In this document: positions 17,869 to 26,732 of the stretch, piece by piece
How positions within the stretch are numbered: the stretch's first letter is position 1
Layout of the letters: every line of letters starts with the position of its first letter
Assembly (NCBI RefSeq): GCF_009765225.1
Contig: NZ_VMSF01000001.1
Coordinates: forward strand, 1,798,001 to 1,862,000
Source of the DNA: Leifsonia sp. AG29
GTDB lineage: Bacteria; Actinomycetota; Actinomycetes; Actinomycetales; Microbacteriaceae
Direction: 5' to 3'
DNA length: 64,000 bases
Notes under the pieces: model-generated
Told to the model about the DNA's origin: nothing
The model's database searches: none
Seen by the model: the letters and a program-made list of their open reading frames with translations, nothing else
Made by a program: the position numbers and the translations under genes

Positions 17869-17898
17869 ACGGGGCCGCGGCCGAAGCCACGACCCCGT
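17869..17898 (-). terminator. Intrinsic terminator after rpsD
   Basis: Minus-strand RNA forms a 13-bp stem, ACGGGGTCGTGGC with GCCGCGGCCCCGT (two G-U pairs), closed by a stable UUCG tetraloop and followed by UUU. It lies 20 nt past the rpsD stop. Confidence 0.88.
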
Positions 17899-17917
17899 CC
17901 CGGAGTCTCGCGAGACC

Positions 17918-18541
17918 TCAGCGGGCCGCGTAGTACTCGACGACCAGCTGCACCTCACAGGTCACGGGGACCTCGGCGCGCTTGGGGCGACGGACCAGGC
18001 GGGCCTGGAGCTTGTCGAGCTCGACGTCGAGGTAGCCCGGGGTCTTCGGCAGGACGTCGACGTGACCGCCGGCCGCCGCGACCTGGAAGGGCTCGGTGCC
18101 CTCGGAGCGGGCCTTGACGTGGATGAGCTGGCCCGGCTTCACGCGGAAGGACGGACGGTCGACGAGCTTGCCGTCGACGAGGATATGACGGTGCACGACG
18201 AACTGGCGCGCCTGCGTGATGGTGCGGGCGAAGCCGGCACGGAGCACGAGGGCGTCGAGACGCATCTCGAGGAGCTCGACCAGGTTCTCACCGGTCAGGC
18301 CCTGGGTGCGGCGGGCCTCCTCGAAGGCGATGCGGAGCTGCTTCTCGCGGATGCCGTACTGGGCGCGCAGGCGCTGCTTCTCGCGCAGACGCACCGCGTA
18401 GTCGGAGTCGGCCTTGCGCTTGGTGCGGCCGTGCTCACCGGGGGCGTACGGGCGCTTCTCCATGTAGCGCGCGGCCTTCGGGGTGAGCGGGATGCCCAGG
18501 GCCCGCGACTCGCGGGTCTTGCTGCGGGAACGTGAAGACAC
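17918..18541 (-). CDS. rpsD: 30S ribosomal protein S4
   Basis: Primary 16S rRNA-binding protein of the small subunit. 207 residues, GTG start with AAAGGAA as ribosome-binding site. The sequence ESRALGIPLTPKAARYMEKRPYAPGEHG and the S4 RNA-binding domain (LDALVLRAGFARTITQARQFVVH, then HILVDGKLVDRPSF) are typical. It lacks the N-terminal zinc cysteines, so it is the zinc-free C-minus form. It is a single-gene unit with its own leader and a strong terminator, which is usual for actinobacteria where rpsD is outside the main ribosomal operons. Confidence 0.98.
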   Translation of the reverse strand: MSSRSRSKTRESRALGIPLTPKAARYMEKRPYAPGEHGRTKRKADSDYAVRLREKQRLRAQYGIREKQLRIAFEEARRTQGLTGENLVELLEMRLDALVLRAGFARTITQARQFVVHRHILVDGKLVDRPSFRVKPGQLIHVKARSEGTEPFQVAAAGGHVDVLPKTPGYLDVELDKLQARLVRRPKRAEVPVTCEVQLVVEYYAAR

Positions 18542-18705
18542 GGTTTCCTTTCGGTGTTCTCTCTATCGGTCAGGGATGCGGGCACACGTGTTCGCCCGCA
18601 GAGAGAGGGATTGGTGCCGGGGACACCCGGCTACAGGGCTGGTCCCGTCGAGAGCGTGGTCACGGCAGCCGCACCACGAACACGCTTCTAGGCCCGTCGA
18701 TTCTA
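18542..18705 (-). promoter_or_regulatory. Promoter and structured leader of rpsD
   Basis: A TAGAAT -10 box lies at 18705-18700 on the minus strand; no good -35 is seen. The transcript leader of about 150 nt can form three hairpins: CGTGGT/ACCACG (18655-18678), GCCGGG/CCCGGC (18616-18631) and TGCGGGC/GCCCGCA (18577-18600). Leaders of S4 genes are known autoregulatory targets in other bacteria; whether this one is a target is inference. Confidence 0.5.
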
Positions 18706-18716
18706 GCAGATCGCGG

Positions 18717-20057
18717 TCAGCGCCCGCGCACGATGCGGCGCAGCTTGGCCAGGCGCGCGGAGACGTCGCGTTCGTTGCCGTGCTCGGTCGGCTCGTAGTA
18801 GGTCGCACCGGCCAGTTCGTCGGGAAGGTACTGCTGTTCCAGCACGCCGAGCGCGTCGTCGTGCGGGTACTTGTAGCCCTTGCCGTGCCCGAGCCGCTTG
18901 GCTCCCGCGTAGTGGGCGTCGCGCAGGTGCTTGGGCACCCGCCCGATCCTCCCGGCGCGGACGTCGGCGATCGCGGCGTCGAGCGCCCGGTAGGAGGCGT
19001 TCGACTTCGGCGCCGTGGCCAGGTGGACGACCGCCTGAGCCAGCGGGATCCGCCCCTCCGGCATGCCGATGTACTGCACGGCGTCGGCGGCGGCGATGGC
19101 GACGACCAGGGCCTGCGGGTCGGCCATGCCGATGTCCTCGGAGGCCAGGACGATGATCCGCCGGGCGATGAACCGCGGGTCCTCCCCCGCCTCGATCATG
19201 CGCGCGAGGTAGTGGAGGGAGGCGTCGACGTCGGAGCCGCGGACCGACTTGATGAACGCGCTGATGACGTCGTAGTGCTCGTCGCCGTTGCGGTCGTAGC
19301 GCAGCAGCGCTCGATCCACCGCCTGCGCCACGAGCTCGGCCGTGATCAGCGGCTTCTTATTCGAGGTGGCCGGCGTCGACGAGTCCGCCGTCACCGAGGC
19401 GGCCTCGAGCGCGGTCAGGGCCCGCCGGGCGTCGCCGCTGGCCAGTCGGATCAGAGCGGCCCGCGCCTCCGGATCGAGCTGGAAGCGGCCCGCGAGTCCG
19501 CGCTCGTCCGCCACCGCCCGATCGATGACGGTGCCGAGATCGTCGTCGCTGAGCGTCTCGAGCGTGAGGAGCAGGCTCCGCGACAGCAGGGGGGAGATCA
19601 CCGAGAAGGACGGGTTCTCGGTCGTCGCCGCGACGAGGATCACCCAGCCGTTCTCGACGCCGGGGAGGAGCGCATCCTGCTGGGCCTTGGTGAAGCGGTG
19701 GATCTCGTCGAGGAAGAGCACCGTGGAGATGCCGTAGAGGTCTCGCGTCGAGAGCGCCTCCTCCATGACGAGCCGGACGTCCTTGACGCCGGCCGTGACG
19801 GCCGAGAGCTCGACGAAGCGGCGCCCCGACGAATGCGCGATCGCCTGGGCGAGCGTCGTCTTGCCGGTGCCCGGCGGGCCCCACAGGATGACGGACACCG
19901 ATCCCGACTGCCCGGATTGGTCGGAGGCGAGAGCCACGAGCGGGGACCCCGGCTTCAGCAGGTGGCGCTGACCGGCGACCTCGTCGAGCGACTTCGGGCG
20001 CATGCGCACCGCGAGCGGAGTCGCTCCCGTCCGGAGCCCTGGTTGCACGTCGACCAC
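18717..20057 (-). CDS. rarA: Replication-associated recombination protein A (MgsA/WRNIP1-type AAA ATPase)
   Basis: A clamp-loader-like ATPase acting at stalled forks. 446 residues with [15 protein letters not shown], Walker [12 protein letters not shown], Walker [10 protein letters not shown], sensor ATTENPSF, and the C-terminal MgsA region ([46 protein letters not shown]), all in the usual order. The length matches the family. The GTG/ATG choice at the N terminus ([21 protein letters not shown]) follows the conserved [12 protein letters not shown]. Divergent from the cyclophilin gene with a 160-bp gap. Confidence 0.95.
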   Translation of the reverse strand: MVDVQPGLRTGATPLAVRMRPKSLDEVAGQRHLLKPGSPLVALASDQSGQSGSVSVILWGPPGTGKTTLAQAIAHSSGRRFVELSAVTAGVKDVRLVMEEALSTRDLYGISTVLFLDEIHRFTKAQQDALLPGVENGWVILVAATTENPSFSVISPLLSRSLLLTLETLSDDDLGTVIDRAVADERGLAGRFQLDPEARAALIRLASGDARRALTALEAASVTADSSTPATSNKKPLITAELVAQAVDRALLRYDRNGDEHYDVISAFIKSVRGSDVDASLHYLARMIEAGEDPRFIARRIIVLASEDIGMADPQALVVAIAAADAVQYIGMPEGRIPLAQAVVHLATAPKSNASYRALDAAIADVRAGRIGRVPKHLRDAHYAGAKRLGHGKGYKYPHDDALGVLEQQYLPDELAGATYYEPTEHGNERDVSARLAKLRRIVRGR

Positions 20058-20217
20058 GCGACAAGGCTAGTCGCAGCCGCTGACATCCCTCGGGAGAGCA
20101 TGGCGCGGGAACGCCCGGCGCGACTTGGAACGCCAGGGACGCGGCCGATAGGGTTCTCCAAGATCCGCGGGTGCGTCCCCGCGCGACTCCCCCGCACGAA
20201 CCGCCCGGAGGACATCG

Positions 20218-21033
20218 GTGGCACCCAGCAGGCAGAACGATCGCGAAGCCCGGCAGGCCCGGGAGCGGCTCCGCGCCTACCAGGCACGGCAGACGGTCCA
20301 CGAGCGCAAGCTGCAGCGCCGGCGCCGCGACAACTGGATCGCCGGCATCGCGACGGTCGTGATCGTGGCGCTGGCCGTGGCGACGCAGCTCCTCTACTTC
20401 TCGGCCGGGCCGGGTGCCGCGAAGGCGTCGTCGTCCGCCTCCCCGTCCGCGACCCCGTCGTCCTCCCCCACGCCCTCGCCCGCGGCCACGGGGGCGAACT
20501 CGGGCAACGTGCCGTCGAAGACCATCGCGGGCGACCGCACCTGGTCCGGCACGCTCACGATCAACGGCATCCCGCTCGCGGTGTCCCTCGACGGCAAGGC
20601 CGCTCCTCAGGCGGTGTCGTCCACCATCGCGCTCACGCAGAAGAAGTTTTACGACGGCCTCAGCTGCCACCGGCTGACCACCGACGGCATCTGGGTGCTC
20701 CAGTGCGGCGACCCGGAGGGCGACGGCTCGGGCGGCCCCGGGTACTCCTACGGCCCGGTCGAGAACGCCCCGGCGAACGGGACCTACCCGGCCGGCACGC
20801 TCGCAATGGCCCGTCAGCCGAACAACGGGTACAGCCAGGGCAGCCAATTCTTCATCGTCTACAAGGACAGCCCCATCCCCTCGGACCCGGCCGGCGGGTA
20901 CACCGTCATCGGGAGGGTGACGAGCGGGCTCGACAAGCTCGTCAGCACGGTCGCCGACAAGGGCGTCCAGGGAGGCGGGACCGACGGCAAGCCCGCGGTG
21001 AGCACCCGGATCGACAGCTTCACGCTGCAGTGA
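20218..21033 (+). CDS. Membrane-anchored cyclophilin-type peptidyl-prolyl isomerase
   Basis: 271 residues with GTG start. The cytoplasmic N terminus (1-39) is highly basic and helical, a transmembrane anchor spans about 40-61, a Ser/Pro/Ala linker follows (70-95), and the extracytoplasmic cyclophilin domain covers about 100-271. SCHRLTTDGIWVLQCGDP contains the catalytic arginine after the histidine, and GSQFFIVYKDSPIP is the usual binding-groove motif. It should assist folding of exported proteins. It is followed 78 nt later by a DUF349 gene, a common actinobacterial pairing. Confidence 0.92.
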   Translation: MAPSRQNDREARQARERLRAYQARQTVHERKLQRRRRDNWIAGIATVVIVALAVATQLLYFSAGPGAAKASSSASPSATPSSSPTPSPAATGANSGNVPSKTIAGDRTWSGTLTINGIPLAVSLDGKAAPQAVSSTIALTQKKFYDGLSCHRLTTDGIWVLQCGDPEGDGSGGPGYSYGPVENAPANGTYPAGTLAMARQPNNGYSQGSQFFIVYKDSPIPSDPAGGYTVIGRVTSGLDKLVSTVADKGVQGGGTDGKPAVSTRIDSFTLQ

Positions 21034-21111
21034 TCGCGGGCTGTGCAATAGGCTGATCCCCGACGCCGGGCGCCCATCCCGCCCGGCCAGCGCAGCAGCA
21101 AGGTGAGGCTC

Positions 21112-22341
21112 TTGGCTACTTCTGATCAGCACCCCTGGGGTCGTGTCGACGAGACCGGGACCGTGTTCGTCCGCGAGGGCGACGGCGAGCGCGCCGTCGG
21201 CCAGTACCCCGATGGGACCCCGGAGGAGGCGATCGCCTACTTCGAGCGCAAGTACACGGATCTCGCGGGTCAGGTCTCCCTCCTCGAGCAGCGGGCCCGC
21301 CGCGGCGCCCCCGCGCAGGATGTCGCCAAGTCGGTCGCCAACCTCCGCAGCGCCGTCGAGGGCGCGAACGCCGTCGGCGATCTCGCGTCCCTCCTCAAGC
21401 GGCTCGACGCGCTCGGGGGCACGGTCGAGGAGCTCACGGAGCAGCAGAGCGCCGAGGCCCGTGCGGCTCTCGAGCAGGCTGTCGCGGAGCGCACCGCGAT
21501 CGTGGAGGAGGCGGAGGCCCTCGCCGCCCAGGACCCGGCCCGGACCCAGTGGAAGCAGACGAGCGCTCAGCTCGACGCGCTCTTCGCGCGTTGGCAGTCG
21601 CACCAGCACGACGGCCCGCGGCTGCCCAAGAACGAGGCCAACGAGCTCTGGAAGCGCTTCCGCGCGGCGCGGTCGACGATCGAGCACAACCGCAAGGCGT
21701 TCTTCGCCGAGCTCGACAGCCAGCACCGCGACGTGCGCACACGCAAGACTCAGCTCATCGAGGAGGCCGAAGCGCTGATCCCGCGCGGCGCCGACGGGGT
21801 TCCCGAGTACCGCCGCTTGCTCGACCAGTGGAAGCTCGCCGGACGCGCCGGCAAGAAGAACGACGACGCCCTGTGGGCTCGTTTCAAGGCCGCCGGCGAC
21901 GCGATCTACTCGGCCAAGGCCGAGGTCGACGCCCGCGACAACGAGGAGTACGAGGCCAACCTCACGGCCAAGCTCGCCCTTCTCGAGGAGGCGGAGCCGC
22001 TGCTCAAGGCCACGGACCGCGAGTCCGCCCGGGCGCAGCTCCTGTCCATCCAGGAGCGATGGGACGCGATCGGGCGTGTTCCGCGCGACCAGGTGCGGCC
22101 GATCGAGGACCGCCTGCGCCGGGTGGAGGCCGCCGTGCGTCGTCTGGACGAGGAGCACTGGGAGAAGAACAACCCCGAGAAGAAGGCACGCTCGGAGGGT
22201 CTGGCGAGCCAGCTCAACGCCGCGATCGCCAAGCTCGAGCAGGAGCTCGAGGAGGCGAAGGCGAGCGGTGACGCCCGCAAGGTGAAAGAGGCGCAGGAGG
22301 CGCTCGACGCCCGGCGCGTGTGGCTCGACGCCCTGCGCTGA
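21112..22341 (+). CDS. DUF349 coiled-coil protein
   Basis: 409 residues, mostly charged helix. Three DUF349-type repeats are visible, each with a W...KRFRAARSTI-like core: LWKRFRAARSTIEHNRKAFF near 180, LWARFKAAGDAIYSAKAEV near 255, and RWDAIGRVPRDQVRPIEDRL near 325. The TTG at 21112 is preferred over the GTG 9 nt upstream because AAGGTGAGG then serves as its ribosome-binding site and the protein starts MATSDQHPWGRVDE. Function in actinobacteria is not established; in E. coli DUF349 protein YgfB/YdeI-type names do not apply, so none is given. Confidence 0.9.
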   Translation: MATSDQHPWGRVDETGTVFVREGDGERAVGQYPDGTPEEAIAYFERKYTDLAGQVSLLEQRARRGAPAQDVAKSVANLRSAVEGANAVGDLASLLKRLDALGGTVEELTEQQSAEARAALEQAVAERTAIVEEAEALAAQDPARTQWKQTSAQLDALFARWQSHQHDGPRLPKNEANELWKRFRAARSTIEHNRKAFFAELDSQHRDVRTRKTQLIEEAEALIPRGADGVPEYRRLLDQWKLAGRAGKKNDDALWARFKAAGDAIYSAKAEVDARDNEEYEANLTAKLALLEEAEPLLKATDRESARAQLLSIQERWDAIGRVPRDQVRPIEDRLRRVEAAVRRLDEEHWEKNNPEKKARSEGLASQLNAAIAKLEQELEEAKASGDARKVKEAQEALDARRVWLDALR

Positions 22342-22448
22342 TCCGCGACTGAGGGCCTCACTGCCCCACAGCCCGCTGACCGTTCCCGGTTCTCCACCGG
22401 TCGTCCGGCCGGCTCCCACCGGAGCGCCGGCGGTCCGAGGCTGGAGGC

Positions 22449-23060
22449 ATGACCACCGCTGCACTGCATCCGCCCCTCCTCGACAGCCACGCCATCCCGC
22501 TCGCCGAGCTGCTCTCCATGTGGCTCGACGGCGACGTCTACCGCGTCGGGGAACGGTTCTCGCCCCTCGACCTGCCCGAGACCGCCGAGATCCGCGCAGC
22601 GGCCTTCGCCGCTGACGCGCTGCACGAGGTCGTAGCCGATCGCGCCTCGGCCTCGTGGATCCACGGTGCGCGACCGACCTCGCCGCGCCGGTGGCAGGTG
22701 TGCGTGCTGCCCGGCCGGCGAGGTGGGCGCCTCCCTCCCTGGTACGACTCCCGGCAGCGCAATCTCGCCGCCGACGATGTCACTCAGGTCGCCGGCATCG
22801 CGGTCACCACTCCCCTGCGCACCGCCTTCGATCTCCTCGTCGACGCCGACCGGTTCGGCCGGAGCGAGTCGTGGGAGGTGCGGTGGCTGCTGCACCTCGA
22901 CGACGCGACCCCGTTCACGCTCCGCCGGCTGCTCGGGCGCAGCCGCGTTCCCGGCATCGAGCGAGCGCGCGCGAGACTGGACCAGGTGGAGCTGGCACGG
23001 CTGCCCGGAGGCTCGGACCTCTCGGAGCGTCAGCCGCCGTTGACGCGATACACGTCGTAG
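22449..23060 (+). CDS. AbiEi-antitoxin-like orphan protein
   Basis: 203 residues. The pattern ASASWIHGARP, VCVLPGRR, DVTQVAGIAVTTPLRTAFDLL matches the middle domain found in actinobacterial type IV antitoxin (AbiEi-like) and DUF559-linked proteins, but the C-terminal nuclease-like DUF559 domain is absent and no AbiEii toxin gene is adjacent. It may be a stand-alone regulator or a decayed antitoxin. Its last 31 nt overlap the 3' end of rel in convergent orientation. No strong promoter seen in the 107-nt gap after the DUF349 gene. Family call is tentative. Confidence 0.6.
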   Translation: MTTAALHPPLLDSHAIPLAELLSMWLDGDVYRVGERFSPLDLPETAEIRAAAFAADALHEVVADRASASWIHGARPTSPRRWQVCVLPGRRGGRLPPWYDSRQRNLAADDVTQVAGIAVTTPLRTAFDLLVDADRFGRSESWEVRWLLHLDDATPFTLRRLLGRSRVPGIERARARLDQVELARLPGGSDLSERQPPLTRYTS

Positions 23061-25276
23061 ACCGCGTCGATGCGCCGCACCGCGTTCAGGACGCGGTCCA
23101 GGTGCGTGGTGTCGCCCATCTCGAAGACGAAGCGGCTCAGCGCGAGTCGATCGCTCGACGTCGTCACCGTCGCAGACAGGATGTTCACGTGGTGCTCCGA
23201 GAGCACGCGGGTGACGTCGGAGAGCAGGCCGGACCGGTCGAGCGCCTCCACCTGGATCTGGACAAGGAAGACGCTCTTGGAGCTCGGAGCCCACTCGACC
23301 TCGATCATGCGATCGGGCTCCTGGAGCAGCGACTGGACGTTGTGGCAGTTCGCCTGGTGCACGGAGACTCCCTGTCCGCGCGTGATGAACCCCACGATCG
23401 GATCGCCCGGGACCGGCGTGCAGCACTTGGCCAGCTTGACCAGGATGTCGGGGGCTCCTCGCACCAGCACCCCCGAGTCGCTGTTCCGGAGCTGCTTGCG
23501 GGCCTTGACCGGGAATTCGATCTCGCCGTCCGACTCCACCTCGGTCTGCAGCGAGGCGACGATCTTCTCGATCACCGACTGGGTGGAGATGTGCCCCTCG
23601 CCGACGGCCGCGTACAGGGCGGAGACGTCGGGGTGCTTCAGCGACGAGGCGACCTCGACGAGCGCATCCTGGGTCATCAGCTTCTGCAGCGGGAGGTTCT
23701 GCTTGCGCATCGCGCGCGCGATCGCGTCCTTGCCCTGCTCGATGGCCTCGTCGCGCCGCTCCTTCGTGAACCACTGGCGGATCTTGTTCCGCGCGCGGGG
23801 GCTCTTGACGAAGTTCAACCAGTCCTGGCTGGGGCCCGAGTCCGGGTTCTTGGAGGTGAAGATCTCGACCACGTCGCCGGTCGACAGCGTGCTCTCGAGC
23901 GGGACGAGGCGTCCGTTGACCTTGGCGCCCATCGTCCGGTGGCCGACCTCGGTGTGCACAGCGTAGGCGAAGTCGACCGGCGTGGCGCCCGCCGGAAGGC
24001 CGATCACCCGGCCCTTCGGGGTGAAGACGTAGACCTCTTTGGCGCCGATCTCGAATCGGAGGGAGTCGAGGAACTCGCTCGGGTCGGCGGTCTCGGCCTG
24101 CCAGTCGGAGATGTGCGCGAGCCACGCGAGGTCGGTGTCCGTGTTCGACGGGCCGCCGGAGCTCTTTCCGGTCGTCTGCTCCTTGTACTTCCAGTGCGCC
24201 GCGACACCGAACTCGGCGCGCTGATGCATCTCCTCCGTCCGGATCTGGATCTCGACGGGCCGGCCCTGGGGGCCGATGACGGTCGTGTGGAGGGACTGGT
24301 ACAGATTGAACTTCGGGGTCGCGATGTAGTCCTTGAAGCGCCCCGGCATCGGTGTCCAGCGGGCATGGATCTGGCCCAGGACCGCGTAGCAGTCGCGCAC
24401 GGTGTTCACCAGCACCCGGATGCCCACGAGGTCGTAGATGTCGTCGAACTCGCGGCCGCGGACCACCATCTTCTGGTAGATCGAGTAGTACTGCTTCGGC
24501 CGGCCCACCACCTTGCCACGGATCTTGGCCGACTTGAGGTCGTCGTTGATGGCGTCGATCACCTGCTGCACGAGCCGTTCGCGCTCGGGCGTGCGCTGCT
24601 TCACGAGGCTCTCGATCTCGGCGTACAGCTTGGGGTACAGAACGGCGAACGACAGGTCCTCGAGTTCCCACTTGATCGCCTGGATGCCGAGGCGATGAGC
24701 GAGCGGCGCGTAGATCTCGAGGGTCTCCGTCGCCTTGCGGGTCGCCGACTCGGCGGGCACGAATCCCCAGGTCCGGGCGTTGTGGAGGCGGTCGGCCAGC
24801 TTGATGATCAGGACGCGGATGTCCTTCGACATCGCCACGATCATCTTCCGCACGGTCTCGGCCTGCGCGCTGTCCCCGTACTTGACCTTGTCGAGCTTGG
24901 TGACGCCGTCGACCAGCATGGCGATCTCGTCACCGAACTGGTCGCGCAGCTCGTCGAGCGTGTAAGCGGTGTCCTCGACGGTGTCGTGGAGGAGCGCCGC
25001 TGCGATGGTCTTGGCTCCGATGCCGAGGTCGGCGATGATCTGCGCGACCGCCACGGGGTGCGTGATGTAGGGCTCCCCCGACCGGCGCTTCTGGCCGGCG
25101 TGCGCCTTCTCGGCGACGGCGTACGCCCGCTCGATCAGCGAGAGATCCGCCTTCGGGTGGTGCATCCGCACGGTACGGATCAGCGTGTCGACGGCTCCCG
25201 CCGGCTGAGCGCGGGAGAAGATCCGGGGCACGAGGCGGCGCAGCGAGGCCGACTGCGGTGTCGTCGTGTCAACCAT
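23030..25276 (-). CDS. rel: Bifunctional (p)ppGpp synthetase/hydrolase Rel
   Basis: 748 residues. Order of parts: HD hydrolase domain with HDTVEDT near residue 100; synthetase domain with GRPKQYYSIYQKM, GREFDDIYDLVGIRV and the RFKDYIA (RXKD) motif, which in this family marks bifunctional, Mn-dependent enzymes; TGS domain with VFTPKGRVIGLPAGATPVDFAY; a conserved-cysteine segment CCTPVPGDPI; and a C-terminal ACT domain. The start MVDTTTPQSA has a strong AGGAGG site; the 13 residues upstream are not needed. Single long Rel is the actinobacterial norm. It controls the stringent response at the ribosome. Confidence 0.96.
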   Translation of the reverse strand: MVDTTTPQSASLRRLVPRIFSRAQPAGAVDTLIRTVRMHHPKADLSLIERAYAVAEKAHAGQKRRSGEPYITHPVAVAQIIADLGIGAKTIAAALLHDTVEDTAYTLDELRDQFGDEIAMLVDGVTKLDKVKYGDSAQAETVRKMIVAMSKDIRVLIIKLADRLHNARTWGFVPAESATRKATETLEIYAPLAHRLGIQAIKWELEDLSFAVLYPKLYAEIESLVKQRTPERERLVQQVIDAINDDLKSAKIRGKVVGRPKQYYSIYQKMVVRGREFDDIYDLVGIRVLVNTVRDCYAVLGQIHARWTPMPGRFKDYIATPKFNLYQSLHTTVIGPQGRPVEIQIRTEEMHQRAEFGVAAHWKYKEQTTGKSSGGPSNTDTDLAWLAHISDWQAETADPSEFLDSLRFEIGAKEVYVFTPKGRVIGLPAGATPVDFAYAVHTEVGHRTMGAKVNGRLVPLESTLSTGDVVEIFTSKNPDSGPSQDWLNFVKSPRARNKIRQWFTKERRDEAIEQGKDAIARAMRKQNLPLQKLMTQDALVEVASSLKHPDVSALYAAVGEGHISTQSVIEKIVASLQTEVESDGEIEFPVKARKQLRNSDSGVLVRGAPDILVKLAKCCTPVPGDPIVGFITRGQGVSVHQANCHNVQSLLQEPDRMIEVEWAPSSKSVFLVQIQVEALDRSGLLSDVTRVLSEHHVNILSATVTTSSDRLALSRFVFEMGDTTHLDRVLNAVRRIDAVYDVYRVNGG

Positions 25277-25320
25277 CTGCGCCTCCTGTCGTCTATTATC
25301 ACCGTTCCCGATCACCGTTC
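25277..25320 (-). promoter_or_regulatory. rel promoter with direct repeats
   Basis: An extended -10 box TGATAAT (GATAAT at 25300-25295, minus strand) stands 18 nt ahead of the rel ATG region. Overlapping it are two direct repeats GAACGGTGAT, at 25320-25311 and 25307-25298, with a 13-bp step. No consensus -35 is present, so an activator could bind the repeats; that is inference. Confidence 0.5.
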
Positions 25321-25342
25321 GGTCACGGCGACGGCAAGCGGG

Positions 25343-25693
25343 CTAGACGATCGCTCCTGGCGTACCGTCGTCGCGGACGACCGGTGCGCCGATCGACTGC
25401 CAGGCGGCCATCCCGCCCGCGACGTTCGCGGCCGGATAGTCGGCCCGCGAGAGCGCATCGGTGACGAGGCGGGATCGGCCGCCGACGTGACACACGACGA
25501 GGATCTGCGCGTCCTCCGGCAGCTCGTCCTTGCGGAGCTCGAGTTCCCCGAGCGGGATGTGATGCGCACCGGGCGCATGCCCCGCCTGCCACTCGTGCGG
25601 CTCCCGCACGTCGAGCAGCCAGGCCTCTCCGGCCTCGACGAGCTCCCGGGCACGCGCGGCCGTGACCTCGTCCTCCGCCAGATAGGGGCTCAT
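25343..25693 (-). CDS. Single-domain rhodanese
   Basis: 116 residues: LLDVREPHEWQAGHAPGAHHIP is the rhodanese CH2A region and VVCHVGGRSR is the active-site loop with Cys68. It should transfer sulfane sulfur in the cytoplasm; physiological acceptor unknown. It lies 22 nt downstream of secF and 67 nt upstream of rel on the same strand. The six-residue active-site loop CHVGGR is a sulfur-selective type in size. Confidence 0.92.
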   Translation of the reverse strand: MSPYLAEDEVTAARARELVEAGEAWLLDVREPHEWQAGHAPGAHHIPLGELELRKDELPEDAQILVVCHVGGRSRLVTDALSRADYPAANVAGGMAAWQSIGAPVVRDDGTPGAIV

Positions 25694-25715
25694 GCTCGGC
25701 CGGTCCCGCGTCCGC

Positions 25716-26732
25716 CTACTCGGCGGTCACGGCCTCCGGCTTCTGCACGGCGGCCTTGGGCCGGAGCGAGAGCACCTTCTGGTCGTGCTTGCGGATGGCG
25801 GCCTCACCCTCCCGGAACTGGGAGTACATCGGAGCCGCCAGGAAGATCGTCGAGTACGTGCCGACGATGATGCCGATCAGCAGGGCGAGAGAGATGTCGC
25901 GCAGCGTGGCCGCACCGAGCGCGTACGCCCCGATGAACAGGATGGAGGCGACGGGCAGCACGGCGACGACGGCGGTGTTGATCGACCGGACCAGCGTCTG
26001 GTTGACGGCGAGGTTCACGGCCTCCGGGAAGGTGCGGCGCGTGAGCTCGAGCTCCTCCCGGGTGTTCTCGCGGATCTTGTCGAACACCACGACGGTGTCG
26101 TAGAGCGAGTACCCGAGGATGGTGAGGAATCCGATCATCGTCGCCGGCGAGACCTCGAACCCGACGAGCGCGTAGATGCCCGCGGTGATGATGAGGTCGT
26201 GGAACAGCGAGACGATCGCCGCCGCCGACATCTTCCAGGTGCGGAAGTACAGTGCCATCGCGATGAACGCCAGCAGGAGGAACACCACGAGACCCTGGAT
26301 CGACTGCTGGGTCACGTCCGCGCCCCACGAGGGGCCGATGAACGTCGAGGACACGTCGGACGACGAGACGCCGTAGGCCGAGGCGAGCGCGTCGCCGACG
26401 GACTTGGTCTGCGCCTCCGACAGCTGGTCCGTCTGGACCTGCACCGCATTGCTGCCCACGACGCTGACGTGCGAGACCGCATTCGGGACGACGCTCGTGA
26501 CAGCGCCCTGCGCCTTGCCGGTGTCGGTGCTCGACACGTTGGTCACCTGGAACTGGGAACCGCCGCGGAACTCGATCGAGAAGTTGAACCCGCCCCGGAC
26601 GATGGGGACCAGGATCGAGAGCGCGACCATGACGATCGCGATCGTGTACCAGATCTTCCGCTTGCCGACGAAGTCGAACGAGCGTGCGCCGGTGTAGAGG
26701 TCGTTACCGAACTTCGTGAGACGGCTGGCCAT
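25716..26732 (-). CDS. secF: Protein translocase subunit SecF
   Basis: 338 residues, RND-like accessory subunit that with SecD uses the proton motive force to aid SecYEG export. Start MASRLTKFGND at 26732 shares one base with the secD stop (TGATG). First transmembrane helix at about 27-46, then the periplasmic FNFSIEFRGGSQFQV motif, and five more helices with GFEVSPATMIGFLTILGYSLYDTVVVFDKIREN, the SecF signature. The C-terminal tail is basic and cytoplasmic. Confidence 0.97.
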   Translation of the reverse strand: MASRLTKFGNDLYTGARSFDFVGKRKIWYTIAIVMVALSILVPIVRGGFNFSIEFRGGSQFQVTNVSSTDTGKAQGAVTSVVPNAVSHVSVVGSNAVQVQTDQLSEAQTKSVGDALASAYGVSSSDVSSTFIGPSWGADVTQQSIQGLVVFLLLAFIAMALYFRTWKMSAAAIVSLFHDLIITAGIYALVGFEVSPATMIGFLTILGYSLYDTVVVFDKIRENTREELELTRRTFPEAVNLAVNQTLVRSINTAVVAVLPVASILFIGAYALGAATLRDISLALLIGIIVGTYSTIFLAAPMYSQFREGEAAIRKHDQKVLSLRPKAAVQKPEAVTAE

